A stretch of 39,551 bases of DNA from an uncultured Eubacteriales bacterium (GCA_934474225.1 CAKSLU010000013.1:1-39551), one strand, 5' to 3'; counted from the stretch's first letter, positions 16,224 through 25,730 are shown. A program made the numbers and translations. The notes: a model not told the origin generated them from the letters alone.

Positions 16224-17276
16224 TTATCTTTGCAGTTTGAACAGAATCTCGTGCGCCGCCAGCGTGTCGATGCCGCAGCAGCAGAGCACGGCGGTATAGC
16301 CGCGCGTGCGGCAGAGTGCCGAAACATCCATGCCGCTGTAGCGCAAATCCAGCATATCCACATCGTACTGCCGGGCGAGAAACGGCGCAAGCGCGCAGCC
16401 GTAGCTGTCGCAAAGCAGCAGGATGCGTGCGTGCGCGTCGCCGTGCGCAATCTGCGTATACCCCGCGCCGTAGCCGGGGAACACGCCGTAGGCGTCGTCC
16501 CCGGCGAGCGCGTCAAAGTCGTAAAGTCCGCGGCGCGCGCTGCCGTCTGTTGTGACGGTGAGGGCGCCGTCCCCGCGTGCGCGGAAGAGCGCGATGGTGT
16601 CGCCCGTGTCGGTCAGCAGCCGCCGCGCGTCGCTGCCCGAAAAGTCGGCGCGCACGACCGAGACCGCGAAGTCTTCAGCCTCCGCCGCCGGGAAGCCGAG
16701 CGGCGCGGCAAGCGCGCGATAGACATAGTAAGCGCCGAGCGAGGTGAGGTGATGGTCGCCGCGATAGTAGATGTACTTTCCCTCGCCGCCCCGCATGCGC
16801 AGCGTCGGCAGGAGATCGACCGCACCGGGTGCGGTCTTTGCCGCCGCCCACAGCGCGTCCCGCTCCGCCGTATAGAGCGGCGGCAGCAGCCCGGGGAGCG
16901 CGTCTGTCTTGGACGGTACAAGCGCCGTGTAAAGCGGCGTATCCACCGTTTCGGCAAAGGCGGCAAGCGCCGCAAGATTGCGCGAAAGGACGGTTTCGTC
17001 CGTGGCTTCATTGGAAAAGATATAGCCGTTTTTGCCGCGAAACGCGCCGCCGTATGCATTTTTGCCGAGGGCAAATTCGAGGCTGCGGCAGAGTTTGAGG
17101 AGCGCCGTGCGGTGCGGCAGGCGGTCAAAAAAGTAAGCGTCCGGGTCACGCCACGAAAAGCGCGACGGCGCGCGGTTTTCATACGGCAGCTTTGCCGGGG
17201 CGGGCGCAAGGAGGGCAAACAGCATCACAAGGAGCGCCGCCGCCCCCGTGAGCGAAACAAACAGGCGATTCCCCAT
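16224..17276 (-). CDS. DHHW/AlgX-like exported protein, partner of the MBOAT acyltransferase
   Basis: This 350-residue protein has an N-terminal signal or anchor (hydrophobic residues 8-25) and then resembles bacterial DHHW/AlgJ-AlgX proteins: PYENRAPS and an FFDRLPHR region early, NGYIF, a YRGDHHLTSLGAYY motif near 172-185, and a late LLLCDSYGCAL segment near 285-295. Such SGNH-hydrolase-like proteins accept acyl groups exported by MBOAT partners and place them on extracellular polymers. Leu replaces the Trp of DHHW, so it is a divergent member. I chose ATG 17274-17276, preceded by TTGAGGTGC that overlaps the stop of the MBOAT gene; the open frame continues upstream through MBOAT sequence but is shadow. 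The modified polymer is unknown. Confidence 0.8.
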   Translation of the reverse strand: MGNRLFVSLTGAAALLVMLFALLAPAPAKLPYENRAPSRFSWRDPDAYFFDRLPHRTALLKLCRSLEFALGKNAYGGAFRGKNGYIFSNEATDETVLSRNLAALAAFAETVDTPLYTALVPSKTDALPGLLPPLYTAERDALWAAAKTAPGAVDLLPTLRMRGGEGKYIYYRGDHHLTSLGAYYVYRALAAPLGFPAAEAEDFAVSVVRADFSGSDARRLLTDTGDTIALFRARGDGALTVTTDGSARRGLYDFDALAGDDAYGVFPGYGAGYTQIAHGDAHARILLLCDSYGCALAPFLARQYDVDMLDLRYSGMDVSALCRTRGYTAVLCCCGIDTLAAHEILFKLQR

Positions 17277-17284
17277 GCCGCACC

Positions 17285-18547
17285 TCAATAGGACGCATAG
17301 AGGAAGGGCGTGTAGCCGCCCGCCGCCGCATAGGCAAGCGCCAGTACAACCCCACAGAGTGCCGCCGCATGCTTTGGGAAGTTCCCGAGGCGGCGGCAGA
17401 GCGCGCGCATCGCGTCCCGCAAGAGCGGCGTTGCCGCAAGCGCGGCAAGCGTGAGAAACGGCGCATAGCGCAGCACATCGTAGAAGTCCGCGCGGCTGTA
17501 GAGCAGCGTGCTGCCGAGGCAAAACAGCCGCCCGAAGAAGGCAAACGCCGCGCGCGGGCTGTCCGCAAAGAAGAACACCCAGCCGGGCAGGACGAGCAGA
17601 AGCGTCGGCAGCGTGCCGATGCGGAACCCCTTGGCAAAGCAGAGCTTTTCGACGGCAAGCAGCAAAAAGAAGTATGCGCCCCAGAGGAGATAGCAGGCGG
17701 TCGCGCCGTGCCACAGCGCGGTGCAGAGCCAGACGGCGGCAAGCGACAAAAGCGTGCGCACCCGCCCCTGTCGACTGCCGCCGAGCGGCAGATAGACATG
17801 GCGGAAGAGCCATTTGCCAAGCGTGGCATGCCAGCGGCGGAAAAATTCGCCGACCGAGCGGCTCATGTAGGGATAGTCAAAATTCTCCGGCAAATCAAAG
17901 CCGAAGATGCCGCCGACCGCGACGGCAACATCCGAGTAGCCCGAAAAGTCAAAGTACAGGTACAGCGCAAAGGTAAGGAGCGTTGCCGCGGCGCCGAGCG
18001 CCGTGCCGTGCGCGGCAAAGTCGCGGTAGGCGGCGAGCAGCGGGTCGGCGAAGACAAATTTCTTCACCAGTCCCCGCGCAAGGCGGCAGACGGCATCAGC
18101 ACGCCGTTTTGTGTCGTGCGGCGCAGCAAGTCCCGCGCGGAAAGCGTCAAAATCAAAGAGCGGCCCCATCGTCACCGTGGGGAAAAAGAGCAGATAGCAA
18201 ACGGCTGCCGAAACGGACGGTTTCTCCCGCACATCGAGCAGAAAGCCGACGGCGCGGAGCACGAAAAAGGCAAGCCCCACCGGCGGGGAGCCGACCGCGC
18301 GGCAGAGAAAAAGGATGGCGACAAGCAGCGCCGCGCAAAGTCCGCGCGTAAGGCGGCGGCGTGCCGCAAACGCCGTGAGAGCGGCAAGGAGCGGCAGGAG
18401 CCATGCGGCATGCCCCGCCGCGAGAATGTAAAACGCAAGGTCAAGCGCAAGCAGCGCGTCGACGCGCGCCCGCGCGGGGAGCATCTGATATACGGCTGCC
18501 GCCGTCGGCAGGCAGAGTGCAAGGAAAGTCAGCGAAACGAGACGCAT
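17285..18547 (-). CDS. MBOAT-family membrane O-acyltransferase
   Basis: This 420-residue polytopic membrane protein has the MBOAT signature: LTFALYLYFDFSGYSDVAVAVGGIFGFDLPENFDYPY, then FFRRWHATLGKWLFRHVYLPLGGSR, then LCTALWHGATACYLLWGAYF near 268-290 containing the invariant His. These match the AlgI/DltB-like subgroup that moves acetyl or other acyl groups across the membrane. The DHHW-like gene starts 8 bases after this one ends, the usual pairing for polysaccharide or wall-polymer acylation. No dltA/C genes are near, so D-alanylation is less likely than O-acetylation. GTGAGGGCG precedes the ATG. A TATAAT on the minus strand at 18605-18610 could be its -10, without a convincing -35. Confidence 0.9.
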   Translation of the reverse strand: MRLVSLTFLALCLPTAAAVYQMLPARARVDALLALDLAFYILAAGHAAWLLPLLAALTAFAARRRLTRGLCAALLVAILFLCRAVGSPPVGLAFFVLRAVGFLLDVREKPSVSAAVCYLLFFPTVTMGPLFDFDAFRAGLAAPHDTKRRADAVCRLARGLVKKFVFADPLLAAYRDFAAHGTALGAAATLLTFALYLYFDFSGYSDVAVAVGGIFGFDLPENFDYPYMSRSVGEFFRRWHATLGKWLFRHVYLPLGGSRQGRVRTLLSLAAVWLCTALWHGATACYLLWGAYFFLLLAVEKLCFAKGFRIGTLPTLLLVLPGWVFFFADSPRAAFAFFGRLFCLGSTLLYSRADFYDVLRYAPFLTLAALAATPLLRDAMRALCRRLGNFPKHAAALCGVVLALAYAAAGGYTPFLYASY

Positions 18548-18652
18548 GGTTCGCCCTCACTTTTTTCATGCATTTTCTTTCCGTATATTATATAAAGCAC
18601 TCTCATTATACATGAACGCACGCGAAAAAAAAAGACCTTTTTCGGTTTTGTC

Positions 18653-18681
18653 TTGAAAAAAGCCGCAAAAGCGCGTATACT
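18653..18681 (+). promoter_or_regulatory. Near-consensus promoter for the 80-residue protein
   Basis: TTGAAA (18653-18658), a 17-base spacer and TATACT (18676-18681) lie about 50 bases ahead of the start codon. It is divergent from the MBOAT operon, whose candidate -10 is about 45 bases away. Confidence 0.8.
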
Positions 18682-18730
18682 ATAGTTATAGAAAATCAAG
18701 AACCGCGAAAGCGGCAGAGGGAGGCTTCGT

Positions 18731-18973
18731 ATGAACAAAAAAATTACCTTAGCCAAGGTCAAGGCAAAGCGTTTCACAAAAAAGGCGCGCGCGGCGCTTT
18801 CCCGCCGCTTTGATTTTACGCTTTCGCTGAAGAATAAGAAAGACCCCGAGCATCCCCTGCTCTCGCTGAACCTGAAGGGCGAAATCCCGCGCGAAGTCGT
18901 CGCCGTCCTCGCCCTGCTCGGCTTTGCCACCGCCCTCTGGACGCTGGTCAAACTGATTCGTAAATGTTTCTGA
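18731..18973 (+). CDS. Small basic protein with C-terminal membrane helix, function unknown
   Basis: This 80-residue protein has a strongly basic N-terminal 40 residues (many Lys/Arg, e.g. KVKAKRFTKKARAALSRR), a polar middle, and a hydrophobic helix at about 56-73 (VVAVLALLGFATALWTLVKL) ending in a basic tail. This suggests a small inner-membrane protein with a cytoplasmic basic face that may touch nucleic acid or acidic lipid. A LKGEIPREVVAV stretch resembles the membrane-proximal part of some DUF4342-like proteins, but I do not make that assignment. It is supported by AGAGGGAGG before the ATG, a near-consensus promoter and a terminator behind, so it is a real single-gene unit. Confidence 0.72.
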   Translation: MNKKITLAKVKAKRFTKKARAALSRRFDFTLSLKNKKDPEHPLLSLNLKGEIPREVVAVLALLGFATALWTLVKLIRKCF

Positions 18974-19025
18974 AAAAGCGCCTGTGCTTTCTCCACATTC
19001 CATTTTAGCAGCTATCGATACAACA

Positions 19026-19073
19026 ACAAAACCGTCTGTGAAGCACTCTCGTGCCCCACAGACGGTTTTGTCT
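19026..19073. terminator. Long hairpin terminator between convergent genes
   Basis: A 15-base perfect inverted repeat (ACAAAACCGTCTGTG at 19026-19040, its complement at 19057-19071) encloses a loop with an inner GCAC-TCTC-GTGC stem. The arm ends give a T-rich tail on either strand. It separates the convergent 80-residue gene and the giant surface-protein gene (stop at 19095). Confidence 0.75.
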
Positions 19074-19094
19074 GTTTACCATTGCTTTGCAGTA

Positions 19095-22000
19095 TCAATA
19101 AGCGATTACCGTACCTTTTTGGCCGCTTCCAAGCGTGCCGCCGTCCCGTGCGGTGTCACGATAATTTTGGCCGCCATAGTTGCCGGCCTTACCGCCTGCT
19201 CCGCCGTCACCGCCGTTTGCAACACTGCCGATTTGAGGATTGGTGATATTCAGCTTTGCATTATTTACAGCGCGCCCGGAAACCACAACAGTGGAACTGT
19301 ATACATTGCCGCTTTTTCCGCCTCTGCCACCGGTGCCGCCATGCCCGCCATGACCATTAGCAGAGCCGCCGACGCCACCGGTACCACCTGCACCGCCGGT
19401 GCCGCCCATGCCGCTATCACCCGATTTTCCGGAGGTAACACTCAGCGTGGCCTCTTTGGCAACATGGTAACTATCTGCTGAAAAAGCAAGTCCGAATTTG
19501 CCGCCATTACCGCCGATGCCGCCTGTGCCGCCATTGCCACCTGTGCCGCCATCTTTACCCCATTTTTCCCGAATATTCCAGTCGTTTTTGCCGGTACCGC
19601 CGGTGCCGCCGGTACCACCTGTGCCGCCCATGCCGCCGGTGCCGCCAGCACCACCGCTCAAAATGCAAGCGCCACTTTGCGTGATTAAAGAAGACACCTT
19701 GATAGCGATACCGCCGTCACCGCCGTTACTTCCGGTCCCGCCGGGAAGTCCGGCAGTACCGGGACCGCCCTTATCCCCTTTATTCTGTCCGTCCGCTCCG
19801 CGGTTACCATCCGTGCCCTTTGCGCCTTTAGCACCATTGCCGCCATTGCCGCCGTATACAGTCAATGTCCCGCTAAAGTTCTGTGTAGAGAACTCGCTTG
19901 CGATAATACCAGTGCCACCGTTACCGCCGTTCTGACCTGCCTGCGCAGCATTTGCGCCGTTTCCGGCGGTCATGGTCATTCTGCCTGTGCCGGTAACTGT
20001 CAGCGCCGTATCCTCCTGCGACAGATTGACAATGTTTCCGCCTGCGCAAGATGTGCCAATCGAACAAGTCCCGACGACATCAATTGTCAAATCGACACCT
20101 TTGTCCTCATACAAGCCAATTGCAGCATTTTCATTCGTAATAAACTTGAAGTTAACAAACCGAATCGTCAGCTTTTGTCCCTTGGCGAACTGGCAGATAT
20201 ACATGCGGAAATTGGTGAAGGTCTTTGCCGTGTTACCGATAAAGATGATTTCCTTTGCGCTGTTATAAATATCGACATTGTTATACCGATTGCTTAACAC
20301 ATTCCGCGTCTTGTGATTCAGAAGATTTGTATCGCTTTCGTTTCTCCAGTCCAGAATGACACGCCCGCTCAGTCCCCACGGCGTGCTGTCAATAGAGTCG
20401 TACACCGTGCACAAATCCCACTTCGCATACAGCGTCACGTTTCGCGGTTGTGCTTTTAAATCGTTCACAAAAGGCTGCGTCAAAGCCGCATCCGCATACC
20501 AACCCAAGAAATGATTGTATTCCGGATAGGTTTTGTATTCTGGTGTTGCAAACGAGGTCGGCAGACTTTCCACCGTATAGGTTATCTGTTCCAATGACTT
20601 CCCGCCGTTTGTATTGAATGTCACCGTATACTCGTTTGCCTTCCAGACCGCGAACAGCTTAACGGTTCCTTTCGGCTCACCAGTCAGATTGCTGACTTTT
20701 GCAGCATTCTTGTACCCGCTCTCGGTTGCATTTTTGTCCGTGCTCCAACCGGCGAAGGTGTAGCCGGTGCGGCTGTACGCATTCGGACTCAGGCGTCCTT
20801 CCCGGTCATAGATGAATGTTGAGTTCTCCATTTTGCCCGCTGTTGCACCGTTGCCGTTATATACAACCGTATATTGGTTCGGTATCCACTTGGCATACAG
20901 GTTGCGGACATTGCTCTCCTGATTCGGATTCAGTTCCAGAATCGCGAGCGTGTTGTCCGCAGTAAAGCTGCGGGAGCCGTCCTTCGTCGTCCATTCCTCT
21001 GACAGGGTATAGCCTTCGCGCGTCCAATCAGGGAAAACGAGCTCGCCCTTTTCTGTTTTCACGGACAAGGTGACCTGCCCGAGGTTGGGTTTGGCGAGAT
21101 CAAATTCATCCCCGACGGCGTAGGTGTTATCGCCGCATTTCCACTCCGTGACGGTGCGTTTCAGGGTGCTCTGCTTTGTCACCCCGTCGTTGCCGAAATC
21201 AAAATTAACAGGGTATTCCTTTTCGTTTGTCGGCAGTGGGATCTTCGTTGCCGTCGAGGCATATGCATCCGTCTGCGAATCGGCTCTCTCATCCACAAAT
21301 GTGACCGTATTCAGCGACCAGTGGGCATACAGCGTTTGCGCCGCCTGCTGTGCGTCATAGGCGATGAGGTTGTCTCTGCCGACCCTGCTGCCGCCCACGC
21401 GGCGGGTATACCACCCCTCAAAGGTGTAGCCCGCACGCTCAAGCGGGTCAACAAACGCGCCGTATGTATTGCGGTTGCCGTCTGCATCGTAGAACGCCAC
21501 GGTATGCTCTGCTGTCTTCAATGCGGCATCGTCACAGTTGGTATCCAGCACCAGCGTGAAGGTATTGTCAAGCAGGGATACGCCGTGCCCGCCGCCCAGC
21601 GCCTGCAGCATCAGAACAACATCCAGAATATCCACCCTGCCGTCACGGTTGACATCGGCATACTGCTTTTGCGATGCCTGACTTCCGTACACAAGCGTGC
21701 GCAGTAGCAGCACCGCATCCAGAATGTCAAACGCGCCGTCGTCGTTCAAATCCCCCGGCAAATGCGTCACCATACGGATGCTGCCGCTCTGCGTGACGAA
21801 GGGCTGCTTGACAAGCCCGCTGACGCCGTCCGCGTTATCCACCGCAAAGCCGCCGTTATCCGCGTTGTCGATGTCTGCGTTCTCGTCCGCGTGCGGGATG
21901 CCATAGGTCACGGCAACCGCATAGGTATCTCCGCATTTTGCATCCTGCGGAACTTCAAAGACAAGCTTCAGCAGATTGCCGCCGTCGGCATCCGCTTTTG

Positions 22001-25000
22001 CAATCACCTTGTCCGCTCTTGCCCAGCCGTAGGTACTGCCGTTTGCCACCTCGGTGCTGATGCGCAGCGCGTTTTCAAAGAAGTCCATATCCTCGCTGCC
22101 AATCAGCTTCAGCCGCGCGTCATACCGGATGGAAAAATGCGCGCCATACACGCCGGGGTTGTTCAGCAGCTGCACATAGACGGTCACCTTATCCCCGCCG
22201 TTTACGGCATAGCCGTCATTAACAAAGACGATCGGCACATCCGCATTGACATTTGCCTCTACATCCCGGCTGTCGCCGCAGCTCTCGCAGGCATAGCGGT
22301 ACATCAGCACATCGTTGACCATGACCTCGGAAACCGTGAACTGATGCCGCTCTGTACTACCGCAGCCGTTTCGGTCACAGCGGTGCTCATCCGCGCTGTA
22401 CTGCGCATAGTGATGCGTCAGTTTCGGGATGGCGGCGTCGGTCGCAAACACCTTGCCGCACACCGTGCAGTAGGCTTTTGCGGCTCTGCCCTCTGTTGTA
22501 CAGGTGGGCTCGACCTTATCCGTATACGCAACGGTGTGGGAGCCGGTCGGGCGCTTATAATCCATTTCATAAGAGAAGCCGCACGTCCGGCATTTCACCG
22601 TCGTGTACCCGATTTCGGCGCAGGTCGGTTCTTTGACCGCGTCCACGACACAGTCCTTGTGCGCACAGCTGATCTCAAAGGCATGGCTGACGGTGAAATC
22701 GCCGTACCGCACCGTTACGACAGCGTTCTTGCTGTCCACCATCTCGTCCGGGAGCGTGATAGCATCGCCGGTCACCGTCACATAGTAGGGCTCGTCGCCG
22801 AACATATAGCGCAAGCGCAGACGAATGCCCGAAGTTCTGATTTTATCAAGCTCGGACACATCAAAGTTGTTGTCCGTGCCCTCCGCGGCGATAAATCCGT
22901 CAAATTCAACCGAGACGATGGGATTGGCGAGCACAGTGATGCCGGCAATTGTCGCGGGGACGAAGATTTTTCTGCCGTCCATAGTCGCCATAAGCAGCAC
23001 GCGCACGGACAAATCCGTCTGCGGGTCATGCGCCTCGTTATGCGTGCGCAGACCGTACACGGCAACCACCGTATAGGGAACCTCTGTGCCATTGACTTTC
23101 AGCTTCATGCTGTCCGCCTGCAGCAGCTTGCTGCCCGCAGCATAGACCTTATCCTTGTCGTCGGCGACGGTTACTTCTGTCGTATACACCCTGCTCTGCG
23201 GGAATGCCGCCTCGATATCCGCCTCCGATGCGCGGATTTTTTGCTTTTCGGCTTCCTCTTCGATATGCGCCTCTGTAAATTCTTTCTTGTCCGCATCGGA
23301 AAGCGGGAGGTATGCGTCTTTCAGGTCCTCAAAATGCGTCGTATGCTTGACAACACCGGCGTGGTGTATCGCCTCCAGCGTTGTCTCCGGGCTCTCATCC
23401 GAATACACCTGTGTGACGATGTCGGACATCTGCAAAATCGGCGTTACCCTGCCAACGATGCCGCCTGCCCGAACCGTGACATACGGATAAATATCCTGCA
23501 GTTTCGGGTCAGCCTCCGCCACGGCATGCACCGTGATATTGGTCTTCTCCGACTGTTTTGTGACGATACATTGCGCAATTCTGCCGGTCGTGCTGCCGCA
23601 GATGCCGCCGACATAGACCGTCTGGCGGTTTGCCTTATCCTGCTCGCCCGCATAATGGCGCGAGGCGTTCACATCGATTTTGCAGTTCTGCACCTTCATG
23701 CGCAGAATGCCGCCTGCGTTGCTGCCGGCAACGCCGCCTGCATAAACCGTAATGTAGAAATTCTTCTTCGTGTTCTGCCGGTTGTAGGTCAGCGTGCTGT
23801 CTGTAATTCGGCAATTCTCGATTATACCGGCATTCTGCGCCGCGAGGATACCGATGTAAAAGCTGTTCTTCGACTGCTGTGCCTGTATGCGGTCCTTTTC
23901 CGATTCCGAGACGACGGTGATATCTTTCAGGCACAAATCGCGAACCTCGCCCTCCAGCATGGCAAAAAGACCGGTATAGTAGCTGCCCTGCACCGTCAGC
24001 CCCGAGATTGTATAGCCGCCGCCGTCCAGCGAACCGGTGAATGCGGTATACTTCGGCGTGCCGTCCTCGCGGAACGACGCCCCGATGGGGAGAATTGTCT
24101 CGCCGCCGCAGTCAATGTCCCCCGTCAGCCGATAGTGACCGTCGAGGTCATCCCACATGGCAAACAGCTGCGCCGCATTGTCAATCAGATACGGGTCGCT
24201 CTCGGTGCCGCTGCCGCCGCCGAAAGCGCCGACGGCAAAGTGAATGGTATAGAGTTCCAGTCCGTCATAAGATGCCGTTGCGGTCACCGTTTTCTCGGTG
24301 CCGACCGTGAAATACCCATCGCAGGCACCGAAGCCCGAGACCGTAAAGGTAAACAGGTCGGTGTTCAAATCAAACCAGTCGCACAGTTCAAGCGGCATCG
24401 GGTTCAGATAGACGGTCTGCCCTGTTGTGACTGCGGCGTAGGCATTTTCGTCCACGCGCATCTCGTAGAATGCTGCGGGCAAATCCGCATCATCCGCATC
24501 TGCAACGATATAGGAGCCGCCCATATTGGTGATATAGGCAAGGTCGCAGGCAAGCTGTCTTTGCAGTTTTTCCTCCTGTGCATCCAGCCATGCAGAAATC
24601 TCATTGATGTCGCCAAGCGTGACGCACTCGCCGGTCGAAGCATTGAAGCAATAGGTCGTGTTCGCATCCGGCTCCGTGCCCGCCGCAAAGCAGTCGGCAT
24701 AGATCTGCACCTTTTGATAACAGTTGCATATCTCAATCAGATTCCCCGCCATCAGCGCCGTCTGATAGGCATCCAGCGCAAACAAAACGGCGTCAAGCTC
24801 CGGCGTCGAATCCGCGCCGACCAGGTCGGCGCGCGACACGAGATAATCATAGTAATACTGTACAATCGATCTGTCTCTGCCGCTTTCCGTCGGCAGGAGA
24901 TACATATAGTAATCGGTCAGCGGCGTGCGCGCATCCGCCATCAGGCTGTTGTAGAGCGCATCGTACTTTTTCCGCAGCACGGCATCCGGTGCATTGTCAA

Positions 25001-25730
25001 GAATTGATGCAAGCAGAATGCTGTAGTACGCCTGCGCGCTGTTCGTATTCTCCGCGTCCGCACTGCCGTAGAGGTAATTTTTGAAGCGCTTATAGCTGAA
25101 ATTGCCCTCTCCGCTGGCCATGAAGGTTCTGACCTCGCGCTTGGCATCCGCGTCCTCCAGTGCCGCAGGCGTGGCGCCGATGACACGGTCTGCCGTGGCA
25201 TCGACTGCATCCGAGAGGGCATGCAGGTCTTCCTGAATGTCCGCAAGGCTCTCCTTCACCTGGCTGAACTGATCTTCCATGTCATCCTGCAGCCTTGCCA
25301 CCTCGGACATCGGCTTAGAGCCGGGGATAATTCCCTCGACAAAATCAAATATCTTGTCAGAAACAGAACCCAAGCCGAATATGGATGCCAAACCATGTGC
25401 AATAGATTTGCCCGAGTCAAACGCAAACCGCGACCAATTTGCATCCTCGCCTTTCAATAAAGCCTGCCCCAGCGTAGACGCGGCATCCAACATGCCGAAA
25501 AAAGGCTCATATGTTTCCTTAACTTTTTCCTTGAATTTTTTAATCTTGGATTTTTCGGTCATTTTATTCAGCTTTGTCTGTATATTACTCAGCTGTGTAG
25601 AAATGTCCGTATAAGTCGCTCTCTCGTCTTTTTGCGCCGTTTCGGCAGCCGCTGCGGGAACAGCGGCTGTAAACAGTGCCGCCAGCAGAAGAATCAGCGC
25701 GAGTATTTTTATGCATATTTTATTCTTCAT
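19095..25730 (-). CDS. Giant multi-domain surface protein (cohesin-like, dockerin, InlB repeats, glycine-rich tail)
   Basis: This 2211-residue exported protein has, in order: a signal peptide (1-29, cut after AAAA); a helical, partly coiled-coil head (about 30-330) with a hydrophobic Gly-rich stretch near 110-135; a GGGSGTESDPYLI segment opening a GLUG/beta-helix region (about 500-800); CxxC-containing modules (about 1020-1155); a cohesin-like domain (about 1160-1310, GDKVTVYVQLLNNPGVYGAH); a two-loop type I dockerin (about 1324-1382, GDLNDDGAFDILDAV and DVNRDGRVDILDVV); InlB/Listeria-Bacteroides repeats ending in AKW (about 1390-1775); a beta-strand region; and a GGTGG-rich tail from about 1920 to the end. 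There is no LPxTG signal or SLH domain. Cohesin plus dockerin suggests assembly into a surface complex. The ATG overlaps the preceding stop codon (TAATG), with GGAGGA 11 bases upstream, so the genes are coupled. Coding DNA looks less G+C-rich than neighbours. Confidence 0.88.
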   Translation of the reverse strand: MKNKICIKILALILLLAALFTAAVPAAAAETAQKDERATYTDISTQLSNIQTKLNKMTEKSKIKKFKEKVKETYEPFFGMLDAASTLGQALLKGEDANWSRFAFDSGKSIAHGLASIFGLGSVSDKIFDFVEGIIPGSKPMSEVARLQDDMEDQFSQVKESLADIQEDLHALSDAVDATADRVIGATPAALEDADAKREVRTFMASGEGNFSYKRFKNYLYGSADAENTNSAQAYYSILLASILDNAPDAVLRKKYDALYNSLMADARTPLTDYYMYLLPTESGRDRSIVQYYYDYLVSRADLVGADSTPELDAVLFALDAYQTALMAGNLIEICNCYQKVQIYADCFAAGTEPDANTTYCFNASTGECVTLGDINEISAWLDAQEEKLQRQLACDLAYITNMGGSYIVADADDADLPAAFYEMRVDENAYAAVTTGQTVYLNPMPLELCDWFDLNTDLFTFTVSGFGACDGYFTVGTEKTVTATASYDGLELYTIHFAVGAFGGGSGTESDPYLIDNAAQLFAMWDDLDGHYRLTGDIDCGGETILPIGASFREDGTPKYTAFTGSLDGGGYTISGLTVQGSYYTGLFAMLEGEVRDLCLKDITVVSESEKDRIQAQQSKNSFYIGILAAQNAGIIENCRITDSTLTYNRQNTKKNFYITVYAGGVAGSNAGGILRMKVQNCKIDVNASRHYAGEQDKANRQTVYVGGICGSTTGRIAQCIVTKQSEKTNITVHAVAEADPKLQDIYPYVTVRAGGIVGRVTPILQMSDIVTQVYSDESPETTLEAIHHAGVVKHTTHFEDLKDAYLPLSDADKKEFTEAHIEEEAEKQKIRASEADIEAAFPQSRVYTTEVTVADDKDKVYAAGSKLLQADSMKLKVNGTEVPYTVVAVYGLRTHNEAHDPQTDLSVRVLLMATMDGRKIFVPATIAGITVLANPIVSVEFDGFIAAEGTDNNFDVSELDKIRTSGIRLRLRYMFGDEPYYVTVTGDAITLPDEMVDSKNAVVTVRYGDFTVSHAFEISCAHKDCVVDAVKEPTCAEIGYTTVKCRTCGFSYEMDYKRPTGSHTVAYTDKVEPTCTTEGRAAKAYCTVCGKVFATDAAIPKLTHHYAQYSADEHRCDRNGCGSTERHQFTVSEVMVNDVLMYRYACESCGDSRDVEANVNADVPIVFVNDGYAVNGGDKVTVYVQLLNNPGVYGAHFSIRYDARLKLIGSEDMDFFENALRISTEVANGSTYGWARADKVIAKADADGGNLLKLVFEVPQDAKCGDTYAVAVTYGIPHADENADIDNADNGGFAVDNADGVSGLVKQPFVTQSGSIRMVTHLPGDLNDDGAFDILDAVLLLRTLVYGSQASQKQYADVNRDGRVDILDVVLMLQALGGGHGVSLLDNTFTLVLDTNCDDAALKTAEHTVAFYDADGNRNTYGAFVDPLERAGYTFEGWYTRRVGGSRVGRDNLIAYDAQQAAQTLYAHWSLNTVTFVDERADSQTDAYASTATKIPLPTNEKEYPVNFDFGNDGVTKQSTLKRTVTEWKCGDNTYAVGDEFDLAKPNLGQVTLSVKTEKGELVFPDWTREGYTLSEEWTTKDGSRSFTADNTLAILELNPNQESNVRNLYAKWIPNQYTVVYNGNGATAGKMENSTFIYDREGRLSPNAYSRTGYTFAGWSTDKNATESGYKNAAKVSNLTGEPKGTVKLFAVWKANEYTVTFNTNGGKSLEQITYTVESLPTSFATPEYKTYPEYNHFLGWYADAALTQPFVNDLKAQPRNVTLYAKWDLCTVYDSIDSTPWGLSGRVILDWRNESDTNLLNHKTRNVLSNRYNNVDIYNSAKEIIFIGNTAKTFTNFRMYICQFAKGQKLTIRFVNFKFITNENAAIGLYEDKGVDLTIDVVGTCSIGTSCAGGNIVNLSQEDTALTVTGTGRMTMTAGNGANAAQAGQNGGNGGTGIIASEFSTQNFSGTLTVYGGNGGNGAKGAKGTDGNRGADGQNKGDKGGPGTAGLPGGTGSNGGDGGIAIKVSSLITQSGACILSGGAGGTGGMGGTGGTGGTGGTGKNDWNIREKWGKDGGTGGNGGTGGIGGNGGKFGLAFSADSYHVAKEATLSVTSGKSGDSGMGGTGGAGGTGGVGGSANGHGGHGGTGGRGGKSGNVYSSTVVVSGRAVNNAKLNITNPQIGSVANGGDGGAGGKAGNYGGQNYRDTARDGGTLGSGQKGTVIAY

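Noticed and set aside
19300..19660. Short tandem repeats of CCGCCGGTGCCGCC type, CRISPR-like at first sight
   Set aside because: Units are in frame, irregular, without spacers, and encode the GGTGG-rich tail of the surface protein.
21762..25007. Very long open frame (about 1080 codons) antisense to the giant surface-protein gene
   Set aside because: It has no ribosome site or recognisable domain, its composition is that of a mirror of the sense codons, and the sense strand has clear domains throughout.
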